This document shows, in pieces, positions 1-10,809 of a stretch of 64,000 bases of DNA (positions within the stretch are counted from its first letter, which is position 1; each line of letters begins with the position of its first letter). The notes under the pieces were generated by a model. That model saw only the letters and a list, made by a program, of their open reading frames with translations. It ran no database searches and was not told the origin of the DNA. A program made the translations under genes and the position numbers. Location: NCBI GenBank assembly GCA_051453625.1, contig JBOZIK010000001.1, forward strand, positions 142,722,561-142,786,560. Reading direction: 5' to 3'. The stretch comes from Welwitschia mirabilis (Eukaryota; Gnetophyta; Gnetopsida; Welwitschiales).

Positions 1-361
1 TAAAAACTATAGAAGAAATATTACAAAAGCTAAGACTATCATTCCTACTGTCATGGGAATGATAAATAGGATGACAGTACTTTATTACTAAACTATGAAT
101 AAAAGGAAAATTGCAAAAATAGAAACTAAATTCAAAATTTTAGAACTGTCATGCCCTAGGTCGTTTGGATGATAGAGAGAACAACAGGGTCCCTAAAAGT
201 TATAGGAAATAAAATTTTACAAAAATAAATCTACCTTAAATTACACTAGAAGTATAGCATTAATTAAAATAAATAACCTAAATAAAAAGATTCAATGTAC
301 TTTTCTGGTTAATAACAATCCCCTTAGCTCCTTGCGGCCTTAACTAGCAATGGTGCTAAAA
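1..361 (-). mobile_element. R1: internal edge of a minus-strand Ty3/gypsy element
   Basis: Read on the minus strand, this stretch follows directly after the LTR at 362-2787 and starts with a decayed primer-binding site (344-358). It is therefore the 5' untranslated leader of a Ty3/gypsy element whose body runs off the left edge of the window. No coding motif is visible here. The plus strand carries twice a word like ctgtcatg...gatgaca, which also occurs in the neighbouring LTR, suggesting related subrepeats. Which lineage (Athila or Tat) is inferred from primer type only. Confidence 0.55.
344..358 (-). other. Primer-binding site of R1, tRNA-Asp type, decayed
   Basis: The minus strand reads TAGCACCATTGCTAG. 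The plant gypsy site complementary to tRNA-Asp is TGGCGCCGTTGCCGG. All differences are G-to-A or C-to-T, and both CG dinucleotides have become CA. The site lies 3-4 bases from the LTR end, where it should be. It sets the orientation (minus) and the 5' LTR identity of 362-2787. Confidence 0.7.
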
Positions 362-2787
362 TGTCGTGATGCAAATTTATGCAATCTTGAATCTCTTTAG
401 GTAAACTTGTAAATCATATAACTTGGAAAAAAACACATGCTAGNNNNNNNNNNNNNNNNNNNNNNNNNNNNNNNNNNNNNNNNNNNNNNNNNNNNNNNNN
501 NNNNNNNNNNNNNNNNNNNNNNNNNNNNNNNNNNNNNNNNNNNNNNNNNNNNNNNNNNNNNNNNNNNNNNNNNNNNNNNNNNNNNNNNNNNNNNNNNNNN
601 NNNNNNNNNNNNNNNNNNNNNNNNNNNNNNNNNNNNNNNNNNNNNNNNNNNNNNNNNNNNNNNNNNNNNNNNNNNNNNNNNNNNNNNNNNNNNNNNNNNN
701 NNNNNNNNNNNNNNNNNNNNNNNNNNNNNNNNNNNNNNNNNNNNNNNNNNNNNNNNNNNNNNNNNNNNNNNNNNNNNNNNNNNNNNNNNNNNNNNNNNNN
801 NNNNNNNNNNNNNNNNNNNNNNNNNNNNNNNNNNNNNNNNNNNNNNNNNNNNNNNNNNNNNNNNNNNNNNNNNNNNNNNNNNNNNNNNNNNNNNNNNNNN
901 NNNNNNNNNNNNNNNNNNNNNNNNNNNNNNNNNNNNNNNNNNNNNNNNNNNNNNNNNNNNNNNNNNNNNNNNNNNNNNNNNNNNNNNNNNNNNNNNNNNN
1001 NNNNNNNNNNNNNNNNNNNNNNNNNNNNNNNNNNNNNNNNNNNNNNNNNNNNNNNNNNNNNNNNNNNNNNNNNNNNNNNNNNNNNNNNNNNNNNNNNNNN
1101 NNNNNNNNNNNNNNNNNNNNNNNNNNNNNNNNNNNNNNNNNNNNNNNNNNNNNNNNNNNNNNNNNNNNNNNNNNNNNNNNNNNNNNNNNNNNNNNNNNNN
1201 NNNNNNNNNNNNNNNNNNNNNNNNNNNNNNNNNNNNNNNNNNNNNNNNNNNNNNNNNNNNNNNNNNNNNNNNNNNNNNNNNNNNNNNNNNNNNNNNNNNN
1301 NNNNNNNNNNNNNNNNNNNNNNNNNNNNNNNNNNNNNNNNNNNNNNNNNNNNNNNNNNNNNNNNNNNNNNNNNNNNNNNNNNNNNNNNNNNNNTTAGGTA
1401 AACTTGTAAATCATATAACTTGCAAAAAAACACATGCTAGTATAGACAGGAGTTCATCTGAATGTCGTAATCGCAACAAAGGCACTAGACTCAAAGTTAG
1501 AGAATTGATTTCCAAAGGTAATTTTTGGTATTTTATCTTTTACTTAACTAAAAGTAAATAATAAAGTAAATGTAATGCAAGATGGATGAATATTAAATGC
1601 AAGTGAATGGAAATGGAAATAAAATGGGTTCACTTGGTTTTTAATCCTTTTGTCACAAGGACTAGCTTCTAGCTTTTCTATCACAAAGACTATCCTTTCT
1701 ATAATTTACATCAATCAAGAAGAGTATCTAATAATTCTTAATCAACATAAACTATTAGATCTACTAAGTAGAATATGCAATATTCAATATAAATGAAATA
1801 GAAATGTAATGGAAATCTACTACTAATCAAGGTCAACCTTAACAAAGGTTGCCCTTATGATCTAAATAAATCTAAGCTTGTCATTAACTAAGATCAATTT
1901 AAACCATAAGGGACATTCACAAAATTTGAATGAAAGAGTAATTGTATTAATGAAAAAAACTTTACATCCAATTACAATAAAATAACTATAAATCAATGAA
2001 AGAGACACAACCTAATACTAAGAAAACCCCTTTCTGCAGCCACGGGATGAATCTCATACCTTTAAGCTTCCATGATAAGCATATCAAGAATAAAAGATTA
2101 TTTGTAAGTGAAAGAGGAAAGGGTATTTATAGTTTTACAATGAACCATTATCCTAAACATTCGTTAAGGAAATCCTCACTACCCACATGACTTGTTTGGT
2201 ACTCTTTATAATGAAATTTACTGCCACAGTGTAAAAACAGTTCTCATCCTGTATGTCGTCCAATGACAGAGGGGACAATGCTACCTTAACACCTAGAGTT
2301 GTGTACCATGTGCTCTAGTGGGTTGTCCACACATGTCACTGATACTGTTGTCCTATTGATCATCCACATAATAGATGGAATGACACTGCCTTGAGTTGTG
2401 TGTCCATGTGCTATTATCAGTCCCATGGGTTGTCGTTTTATCCATCATCTTGCATGTCGTCGAGATGATGTAAGGAATGATGTCCTATCACCATGTGCTG
2501 CTGTCCAAGTGTTGTCCATGTGCAATTCCTATGTAGCTATCGTAATGATCTGATACTCTTCCCAAGCTTCTCAAGTAGCATAAATTGGTCTTATTCACCT
2601 TTAATCCTCCTTCAATATGCTAAGTATCAGAACATGCCTGAAATGCCTCCAATTATGTTAAGAATTACATGTTTTTATGATCATCTTGTCATCTATCCAT
2701 AATTAGTAGAATTACATCTAAACCTATATATATGCCATATAAAAGTACTCCAAGTACACTATTAAATTCCTAAAAATTGGCATCGCA
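362..2787 (-). mobile_element. 5' LTR of R1 (contains a 950-N gap)
   Basis: On the plus strand it begins TGTCGTGATGC and ends GGCATCGCA, giving TG...CA ends. It is collinear over its length with the copy at 41285-43335, in the same orientation; shared blocks include the stretch around 1440-1520, the aacaaaggtt block near 1840 and the aacatgcctgaaat block near 2630. A primer site adjoins the low-coordinate end. After removing the N gap and the repeated gap flank, about 1.43 kb of LTR remains. The middle (2220-2520) has degenerate subrepeats built on gtcgt/gacgac-like words. It appears inserted into the gag region of R2, which resumes just to the right. Confidence 0.7.
444..1393. other. Assembly gap, 950 N, flanks duplicated
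   Basis: The 47 bases left of the gap (397-443) recur right of it (1394-1440) with one mismatch. The homologous LTR at 41.3 kb is continuous at this point, so the gap probably holds no missing sequence of this element. Long N-filled reading frames over the gap are artefacts. Confidence 0.9.
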
Positions 2788-3049
2788 ATAGGATAAACAT
2801 CTCCTTATCTCAGGAAATGGAAAAACAAATATTAGTAATAGAACTGTCATCGTAATCTTTCCTTTTATCCTAAAACAAAAATCCAAATAAAAAATATTTT
2901 CCAAAAAATTCTTAAAACTTTGAAATAAATATAAAATACCTTCATTAAAATTTTTTAAAGTAAAACAAATATGAAACAAAGACAATAAAAGGTTATAAAC
3001 ATTTCCTAATAAACTTATGAATATTATAAAATAACTTATGTAGGGTCTC

Positions 3050-3480
3050 TTATAACAGCATCATCTAATGTCACACATAATGTTTTAAAGGTTATTATGG
3101 GATTAAGAGTCAAATCAAATAACTTATAGATTTTTCATGTGAAGTTAATATTATTAACTTAACTTTAGATAATGCTTAGAAGAATTTATAAGAGTTAGTG
3201 AAAATTAATTAAACCTAGCCAAAATCAACACTTCAAAAAACAAATTAGTAGAGCACATGCTAAAGAATCTTCAAAGAGTCCAATGTGATGATCTAATTAG
3301 CCAAAGTAACTTTATTAAAGATTTAACTAGCAATTTAGATAAGTAAAATAGAGCTATAGTAGGTGCCAATGTGATAAATTAGCAACCCTCATCTTATTAT
3401 TCCCTTTGTGAAATTTGTGAAGATGATTTTTTCACAACCAAAATATGTCTAGTATTACTGACTTATAAAGAGAATATTTT
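3050..3480 (+). pseudogene. R2 gag remnant with broken zinc knuckle
   Basis: The gag polyprotein would package element RNA. The best support is the translation of 3407-3448, C-E-I-C-E-D-D-F-F-T-T-K-I-C, which keeps the three cysteines of a CCHC knuckle at exact C-x2-C-x4-[H]-x4-C spacing but has Phe in place of His. The upstream translation is a weak match to Athila gag and has many stops. The start is missing, because the region is cut by the R1 LTR insertion at 2787/2788. The assignment rests on the knuckle and on the order of domains that follow. Confidence 0.45.
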
Positions 3481-4149
3481 TGAAGAACTATGTGCTTTTA
3501 ACTAAAGATCTACTATGAATAAAAGTAATAAATAATTTTTTTAAAAAATAATAAACTACCATCTAATTTTAAAACCTCTTTTAAAAATATATTTGTAAAT
3601 CAAAATTTATAATTAAGTAATTCTAATTTTTAAAGAAATCAAGGTAATTCACTTCATGCTTCAATTAAAATGCTTAAGAAAATGTAAAAGACCACTAACA
3701 AGTACATTTGAAGTTAAGTAAAAAGATTGCACTCTCATAGAGGTATTTCAACAAACTATGTCACAAATGTAAAGACCACAAGATACTCTTGCTATTCAAG
3801 ACCTTCCTTACTAAAAGGATGTCAACAGGGATTGGAAAACAGTTATTAGAATTGGAATCAACATATTATAACTAAAAAAACTATAACACCATATAATAAA
3901 GAGATTAAAAAGAATAATAGAAGATTAAATTGTTAAAAATCAAAATTTTTCTTTAAAATATTATGATAAATTAGACATTAGTACAAAACATGTGCAATAA
4001 GGTAGGAGACCAATCCCTCCAGGGCTTGAGAGATTAAAAACCAATTCAAAGTATGATGAATATGTTAAGCCCATAATGCAAGATGTGAGTATAAACCTAT
4101 AATTTTAAAAAATGTTATAAGACAATTCCAAATATGTTAAAGTATGGAA

Positions 4150-4860
4150 AGATTTAATAAGAATAAAATAAAAATAAATCACATGTAGTCAAGTTTTCAT
4201 GACATAATCTATCTTCAACTTGGCCATGAAAACATGTCTAAAATTTAGAAGTCTTGGTGTTGCAAATATAAGTGTTATCTTAGAAAAATAAATAAAATTA
4301 AAAATATATTGATTCATATTGGATCTATTATAAATATTATGTCATTTCACATATGCCAAAATTTTTGAAGAGAAAATAAGAGATAACCAATGTAAATTCT
4401 ATTAGAATTGGTAACTGTAATCATTAAAAATCCATAGAAATAATTAAATATTTAGTAAGTCAAATTGAAAAAGATTACTACCCAATAGATGTGGTTGTAA
4501 TTAAAGTTAAGCATGAATGAGGTTACCAATTACTTTTACAAAGATATTTATATGCTACTATCTAATTTGTCATAGATACTTCAATTGATACGATGGAGTG
4601 ATATATTAATAATAAGAAATTTGTAATAATACTTTTGATAGAGTGAATAAGGATAAAAAGGATAACTTAAAANNNNNNNNNNNNNNNNNNNNNNNNNNNN
4701 NNNNNNNNNNNNNNNNNNNNNNNNNNNNNNNNNNNNNNNNNNNNNNNNNNNNNNNNNNNNNNNNNNNNNNNNTACGATGGAGTGCTATATTAATAATAAG
4801 AAATTTGTGATAAGACTTTTGATAGAGTGAATAAGGATACAGAGGATAACTTAAAAACCA
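4150..4860 (+). pseudogene. R2 aspartic protease region (contains a 100-N gap)
   Basis: Athila proteases have a DLGAS-type active site followed by a conserved 'LGRPFLAT...IDV' block. Here the translation near 4309 reads L-I-H-I-G-S-I-I-N-I-M, which fits with the catalytic Asp changed to His. The segment near 4530-4650 fits the second block (L-L-Q-R-Y-L-Y-A-T-I...I-D). The second block is partly repeated on both sides of the 100-N gap. Enzymatic function is lost. Confidence 0.5.
4673..4772. other. Assembly gap, 100 N, flanks duplicated
   Basis: The 84 bases at 4589-4672 recur at 4773-4856 with a few mismatches. This looks like two overlapping contig ends joined by a default 100-N spacer rather than a true tandem duplication. 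Confidence 0.85.
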
Positions 4861-5089
4861 ATAAAAATGTTAAATTAATGATGATCCTTTAACATCATCT
4901 TATAGAAGAAAATCTGTGAACCTTATATAAGAAATCTTTATTTGATGATTATCCTGCATTTGTTAACATTTTAGGTAGCCTTAATTATTTAAAACCTTGT
5001 AATCATAATAATGAGCAGTGATTAAAAAGTAGAATTATATGATACTTTTAAAACCCTTGATGACTATGACATTTAGTAAATTATATTTA

Positions 5090-6240
5090 TTGAGACTTTA
5101 CTTCACCAAAATGGATGTTTAAGTTCTTTATTTGATGATTATGAAATTAAAGTTAAAGAATTACCTATTGGTTTAAAGTACATATTTCTTTATAATAATC
5201 TTAAGAAATTATTGATGATTAGTAAAAACCTTAGTTCATAATAATAGAAAACCTTGTAACTTCTTACATCTAAAATACATGCTTTCAGTTGGACTCATAA
5301 AGATCTTAGTACAATTACTCCTTTTCTTATTTAACATAAAATTTATTTCAGAAGATAATTCTAAAATAATTAAAAAACCCCTAAAAATACTAAATCTAGC
5401 CCTTATAGAAGTTCTTAAAGTAAAATAATTAAACTTGAGGTTGATAGGACTATCTATGTCATTTGGATATTAAGTGATTAGCCTCTTAATTATAGTGTCA
5501 AATAAAGGCAAAAAGTGATGTATTTTATGCATATAGACTTTTAAAAAATAAATGATTCACTAAGAAAGATTATTTTGAATTTCCATTTCTAGACTAAGTT
5601 CTTGGTTGTATACAAGACCATTCATATTATTGTTTTATACTAATGATTATAGTGATGATAAATAAGTTTGAATTACTAGTGATGATTAACTTGAATCAAT
5701 TTTTCCTCATTATTTGGTAGTTTTACTTTTATGGAAACACCCTTTGATTTATGTAATGCAATAAGTACCTTTTAAAGAGTCATGATGAACATATTATTAG
5801 ATATGTTTCAGGAAAGCATTGAAATTTTCATGGATGAATTTTCCATCTCTGGATATTATATTGATTAAATCATAGAAATTAAGATTAAAGCATGTCTTAT
5901 ATCATTTAATTAAAAGTGATTTATACTTAGCTTAAGAGAAAAACTATTTCTTAATAAAAGAGAGAATTATGTTAGGGCATCATATCTCTAGTTAAGGCCT
6001 AAGAATGGACCTAGGAAAAATTGAAAATATGTTTTTAAATGAGTAATTATTTTCCATAAAATACATTTATTTCATATTTTTCCAACATCATTCTCCATTA
6101 TATGTAGAAATTGTGAATTTCATGGTTACCATAACCACTCCTTAAAATTAGTAAAAAGTCAATGTAAACCTTTTCTTAATAGAATAGAAAATTATGAATG
6201 AAAAAACCACACTTTTATTATATTGTAAAGATCAAATCAT
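5090..6240 (+). pseudogene. R2 reverse transcriptase, decayed
   Basis: This would be the RNA-directed DNA polymerase of the Athila-like element. Blocks visible in order are: the E-L-P-I-G-L-K-Y-I-F-L lead-in near 5155, a 'F-S-W-T-H-K-D' block near 5290, the P-F-D-L-C-N-A block (family P-F-G-L-C-N-A) near 5735, the catalytic F-M-D-E-F-S near 5829 (family F-M-D-D-F-S, second Asp now Glu), and the G-H-H-I-S-S block (family G-H-K-I-S-S) near 5975. Several frameshifts and stops separate them. Family identity is secure; activity is impossible. Confidence 0.75.
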
Positions 6241-7390
6241 GTGAAAGTATATTCATAAATGGAAATAATAGAACATCTTAACTCTTTATCATGGGGAAGT
6301 TTTAATGATTAGTTGATTTGACAAAAGATAGCCATGAAAATTTTACATGATAGATTCTATTAGATAGTTTTTTTAGGAATCTTTTTACTTTTTAAAAAGA
6401 TGTGACATTTGCAAATGCCTTGGAATCCTATATAAATCTTAAGACATTTCTTTATATCCTAATTTGTAATGTAAAACTTTTGATTACTAGGTTATTGACT
6501 TTTTACATCTTTTAAAACCATTTCTTAGAGTAAAATTTATATTCTTATTGTTGTTAATTATGTTATCAATGGGTTGAGATCATTCCTACTATTTTTAATT
6601 ATGTAAAAATTTTTTGTAACTTTATTCGTTCTAATATATTTTATACACTTGGATTTCTAAGTCTTTTAATAAGTGATCAGGATACTCACTTGATAAATAA
6701 AAGTTTTAGAAACTTTCCTTTTTTAGTAGGAGTAGAGTATAGAATTACCAATGTCTATAACCCTTAAAATAAGGATCATGTTATAACTCCCATAGAAAAA
6801 TTAAAAAAAATATTTATAATCTTGTGCCTAAGAATAATGATTTATGGTCTCTAAAACTTAATAATGTTCTTAGGATTCTCAATATTTTGATGAAATTTCC
6901 TCCTTTCCATATCAAACTGTGTATGCTAAAACTTATGATCTTCTAGTTGATGTATGTTATAACTCTTGTAAAAATAATCATTAATTTAAAGCTATTGATA
7001 AGATTCTTCAATGTCAACTACCATAATTACAATACCTAAATGAAAAGTATACCCATGTTATCCATAAACAACTCATTCATAAAGCTCAATCTAAAGATAT
7101 CCATGGCTAAAAAAGCATTTGCACATGTTTTTTGAATCTGGTTAATTGGTTTTTTTATATAATACCTAAGTGAATCTTAATCTTTATAAGTTAATGTATA
7201 AAATATTAGGTTCTTACCTCGTAAAAAAATAAATCCTAATCATTTTATTGAGACCTTTAAATTAAACTCTAGTGGAAAATTAAAGGTTAATAAATGATGG
7301 ATAAAACTTTATCAATCATCTAATAATTATCAGTACAACATAAATAAGATTGAAATAATTGACTTAGAAGATCCTCTTAATTAATAGGAG
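6240..7390 (+). pseudogene. R2 integrase and C-terminal region, decayed
   Basis: Integrase joins element cDNA to the chromosome. The core block L-I-S-D-Q-D-T-H-L near 6666 corresponds to the family I-S-D-G-G-T-H-F motif carrying the second catalytic Asp, and N-V-Y-N-P near 6750 to the A-T-P-Y-H-P block. Around 7250-7370 the translation fits the conserved C-terminal stretch (N-S-S-G-K-L-K, then I-D-L-E-D-P). The RNase H and zinc-finger parts upstream of 6480 are only faintly visible. It is the last recognisable coding part of R2. Confidence 0.65.
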
Positions 7391-9277
7391 GATATTCCCT
7401 TTACCATCATTTAAATATCTTCTTATATAGATCCCTTGGTTTAGTTATTTTACTACTTCATCATTCTAAAATGCTGATGTTATCTTATTACACTATTAAT
7501 TATGTTAACTCAAATGCTTCTCTTTATCTATGTACTTTATTAACTTATGATTCCAATGATTAACCGATGTTACAAGAAATAAATTTTAAAATATAAGTTA
7601 ATGGGAGAAATAAAATTTCAAAATTTAGAGAAAAATTAATGCATCTATAGGACTTTAATTCCAAGATGTCATACTCTAAGCACACTAGGATAAAATTTCT
7701 TAAAAGAAACCTTTAGTACTATGATATGATAGCTACTAGAACTTAATGAAAGGGTTTATTGGTTATGATCTAGATTCAACCTATAGGTCTGAACTCTCTT
7801 AGTTATGTTTGCACTTTCCTCATCATGATGAACAATGTTTTTAAATACCCCTTTAGTTTGATTCTTCATAACTCTAAATCCATGTCCTTATGAGCACATA
7901 CAACACATTGGTTATTGGATGATGAACTAATAAGATGTCATTTTCTATTATAACTAATAACTGAATCACATTATGATCCTCACATTACATTTATGGTTCT
8001 CACATTACATTTATTCTTTACAAAGTCATCATTAGAGGTTATCATATTCATGACCCTTTATCACATGATACTCTCTGTCTTTTAGCATTGAATCATGCAT
8101 CTAAAATGTTAACTATTTTTTGAAAGATATTAATGGATCTTTTTAGATTAGCAACTAGAGTGATATGGTTATTTTAAAGCCATTTTTATGTTCATTTTAA
8201 TTACTTATAAGTCCTTTATCGTTGTTGTGCATAATTTCTTGATCACAGTATCATTTCCACCACTAGAGATTAATTTCTTGATCCCTTTTTTTCTTTTATT
8301 TTGTGTTTTAGCCTTATTAATTGATCCTATTATAGTTTGTTTTAGCTAAAATATTAACCTTTATGCCTTTTTAAATCCTTTTAGGCACCCTTGAAATTTA
8401 TCAAGTGTGTGTCTTTCATGGATCTTAACTTATGTACTATTACAATTGATCTATTTCTGAGTCATTTAAGCTACTTTCCTTCTCTCTCTAAGAATTTGGA
8501 ACATCATTAAGGAGAGTTTATTCTTTCCATCTAAATTTGTATTATTTTAATCTTTATCACTTTATTTTTAGGGTTTAAGATAGCTCATACACCTAGTTCA
8601 TCTAGATTTGAAAAAGTAGATGATGAAACATGTCCACCCTAGGGTCTTATATGAATGAAGCTTGGAGGATAATTATAACAGACGGTGCACATAAAAGTCG
8701 TATATTCTTATTTTTCATTTATTTTTCATTTTTCTTTCTTTCATTAGTATACTAAGCTCTACTACCCTATAATTCTACCTTTGTCCTCATATTACTTGAT
8801 ATTAATTTCATGTAAATTTCTTTAAATTCAATTGAATTTTTAGATTTTTTTCAAAAATGAGATATGATTTTTTTCCCTATCTTAACTTCACTTATTTCTT
8901 GAATTTTAGGCTAATTTAGGATTTTATTTTTAAGACCCTATATTATTTTCTTAATGGCTTTAGTTTGAATCACATAATGTGTGATGTAATTGCTTATTTT
9001 ATGAGAAGCTAGAAATTTTAGCCTAAATTCCTTTAAGATAGGATTTTTTATAAAATTTAAGCATTATTCACTATTTCATAATAAAATTCCATAAAATTAT
9101 ACTAAAAACACTAACGTTTGCATATGGATCTTTCTATCATCTCAAATATTTGAATTAGAATCTTAATTTTGATAATGAATAAAATGTGTATTACATTTTA
9201 TGTATTTTTGTGATTGCTAATATAAAATCATAATTTATCCTTTTCTTCATGCTAATTTATGGTGGATTGATTTATTC
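7391..9277 (+). other. R2 3' non-coding stretch
   Basis: There is no recognisable domain on either strand. The base composition is AT-rich, with a short local duplication near 7976-8013 (cacattacattta twice). The position between integrase and polypurine tract matches the long 3' untranslated/env-position region of Athila-type elements, but no envelope-like homology could be read. Confidence 0.35.
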
Positions 9278-9289
9278 AGGGGGGGGGAA
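9278..9289 (+). other. Candidate polypurine tract of R2
   Basis: A run of nine G (9279-9287) flanked by A (AGGGGGGGGGAA) is immediately followed by TGTATTTTGC, a plausible LTR start. It is by far the strongest G-run in the window. A matching 5' LTR lies outside the window, so the LTR cannot be delimited. Confidence 0.45.
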
Positions 9290-10716
9290 TGTATTTTGCT
9301 TTAGGAATGAGTTTTTGACTAAAAATTTACTTTAGGTAAAAAATTTATTTTAATAGCATATTATTATAATTTAATGGCATATTTTTAAGTTATATTATAC
9401 ATTTTTGAATTAATGATATATGATTTTTATAAACAATATCACTTGTATTCTTTAGCATGCCATATACATGTTTTCATGCCATTAGATTGTGTGTGATTAA
9501 TGAGTCCTCTTCTTAGGAGAAATCTCATATTGTTACACAACCTATAATAGAAGAGAAAAAAAGAGAGACATTTTGTAGAGTACGTGCAGAGGGGTGGCTC
9601 ATAATGCTAACAAATTATAGTTTAACCTTATTGATTTCATGTAGCGACTTGATATAGAATTGGATAATTTCATATCTAAGATTCATATCAAATGTCCCTT
9701 AGATGCCCATGGATCTTATTATACTAAGGAGAGCATGGATTTTTATGAGTCTATGTCATTGGAGACACACCATGGAACATGAGGTAAGGCTATAGAGGGT
9801 ATTAGAATAATGATGGATGTTCTTGATGTACATATTCTACTAGATTACATCTAACAAGTTACATTTTTAAGTGAAAAGAGCCACTTACATCCATACTTTT
9901 AGAGGTGAGGATAATTGATGTACCTATTTTACTATAAGGTATACTATAAGATGTTGCAAGATATCCCCATGGAGTGTAGGTTATCATTGTACCAACACAC
10001 TACATAGTAATACATAAGGGATTGATTTACAAAATTAGGTCTTATTTTTATAATGGTATCTCATGATATCTCACCTTTAAATTTTTGTCATCATATAAAG
10101 GGGAGAAGAGATAAATCTTAGATTATACATTTATAGGTGTATGAGAAGCAAGATAAAGAGCTTCACATACTCTATGGTATTCATGCCTTCTATTAGCCAT
10201 ATTTTGGATATTCTAGATCTATAAGGAATCTAGTCATAGATAAATTTAGTAATTAGCATAAGATATTTTACAAACATGGGATTCTAGATTCCTAGTAAAT
10301 TTGAGTAGCCTTAGTCACATAGAATTCCTCCTCACATTGGGGGTGTAATAGATAAAAGTATTACCATACAATAAATGAATGATATCTTGGAATAATTAGA
10401 AAAGCAACTAGTTAATATATTTATTAAAATTAATTAATGTATTAGCTCTTTACAATAGTAGATGATAATGGATGAGTAGATAATAACTTCAATTTAGAAG
10501 AGGATCAAATTCATCATGCTTACACCATCAAAAATATCCTTGAGCATGTGAGATTTTACCTCTCCATTAATGAGGTCATTACTGAGGAGTAAGAGCCATA
10601 TCCACTACCACCACAAGACTTAGATGTATAGTTTAGGATTTTTCCATGTGATTACACCACTCAATGGTATATCAAAAGCATGATTTTAAAATAAAAGTTT
10701 TAGTTTATATTACTTA

Positions 10717-10720
<4 letters not shown>

Positions 10721-10799
<79 letters not shown>
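10721..10799. repeat. (TA)n-(GA)n compound microsatellite
   Basis: About 31 bases of TA repeats (10721-10751) are followed by tcgagaaa and then about 42 bases of GA repeats running into a 10-N gap. The adjoining gap suggests that the true repeat length was not resolved. Confidence 0.95.
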
Positions 10800-10809
10800 N
10801 NNNNNNNNN
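10800..10809. other. 10-N gap at the end of the GA repeat
   Basis: A short gap placed exactly where the GA tract would continue; probably unresolved repeat length. Confidence 0.9.

Larger units (their letters stand above)
2788..9289 (+). mobile_element. R2: Athila-like Ty3/gypsy retrotransposon, decayed and 5' truncated
   Basis: A plus-strand element with gag, protease, RT and integrase remains in the standard gypsy order, closest in wording to the Athila/Tat group. Its left end is cut by the R1 LTR. Its right end is a G-rich polypurine-like tract at 9278-9289 followed by TGTATTTTGC, a possible 3' LTR start. About 1.9 kb between the last integrase homology (about 7390) and the tract is without recognisable coding, as is common downstream of Athila pol. 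Stops occur every few dozen codons in all domains, so it is inactive. Confidence 0.7.

Noticed and set aside
414-1561. Long open frames on both strands over the 950-N gap
   Set aside because: They consist of N; the same holds for the frames at 29961-30149, 30987-31178, 41521-41787, 42046-42471 and 49038-49526.
3750-3790. C-H-K-C-K-D-H word resembling a gypsy zinc knuckle
   Set aside because: Spacing after the second cysteine is wrong and no fourth ligand follows; the better knuckle of R2 is at 3407-3448.
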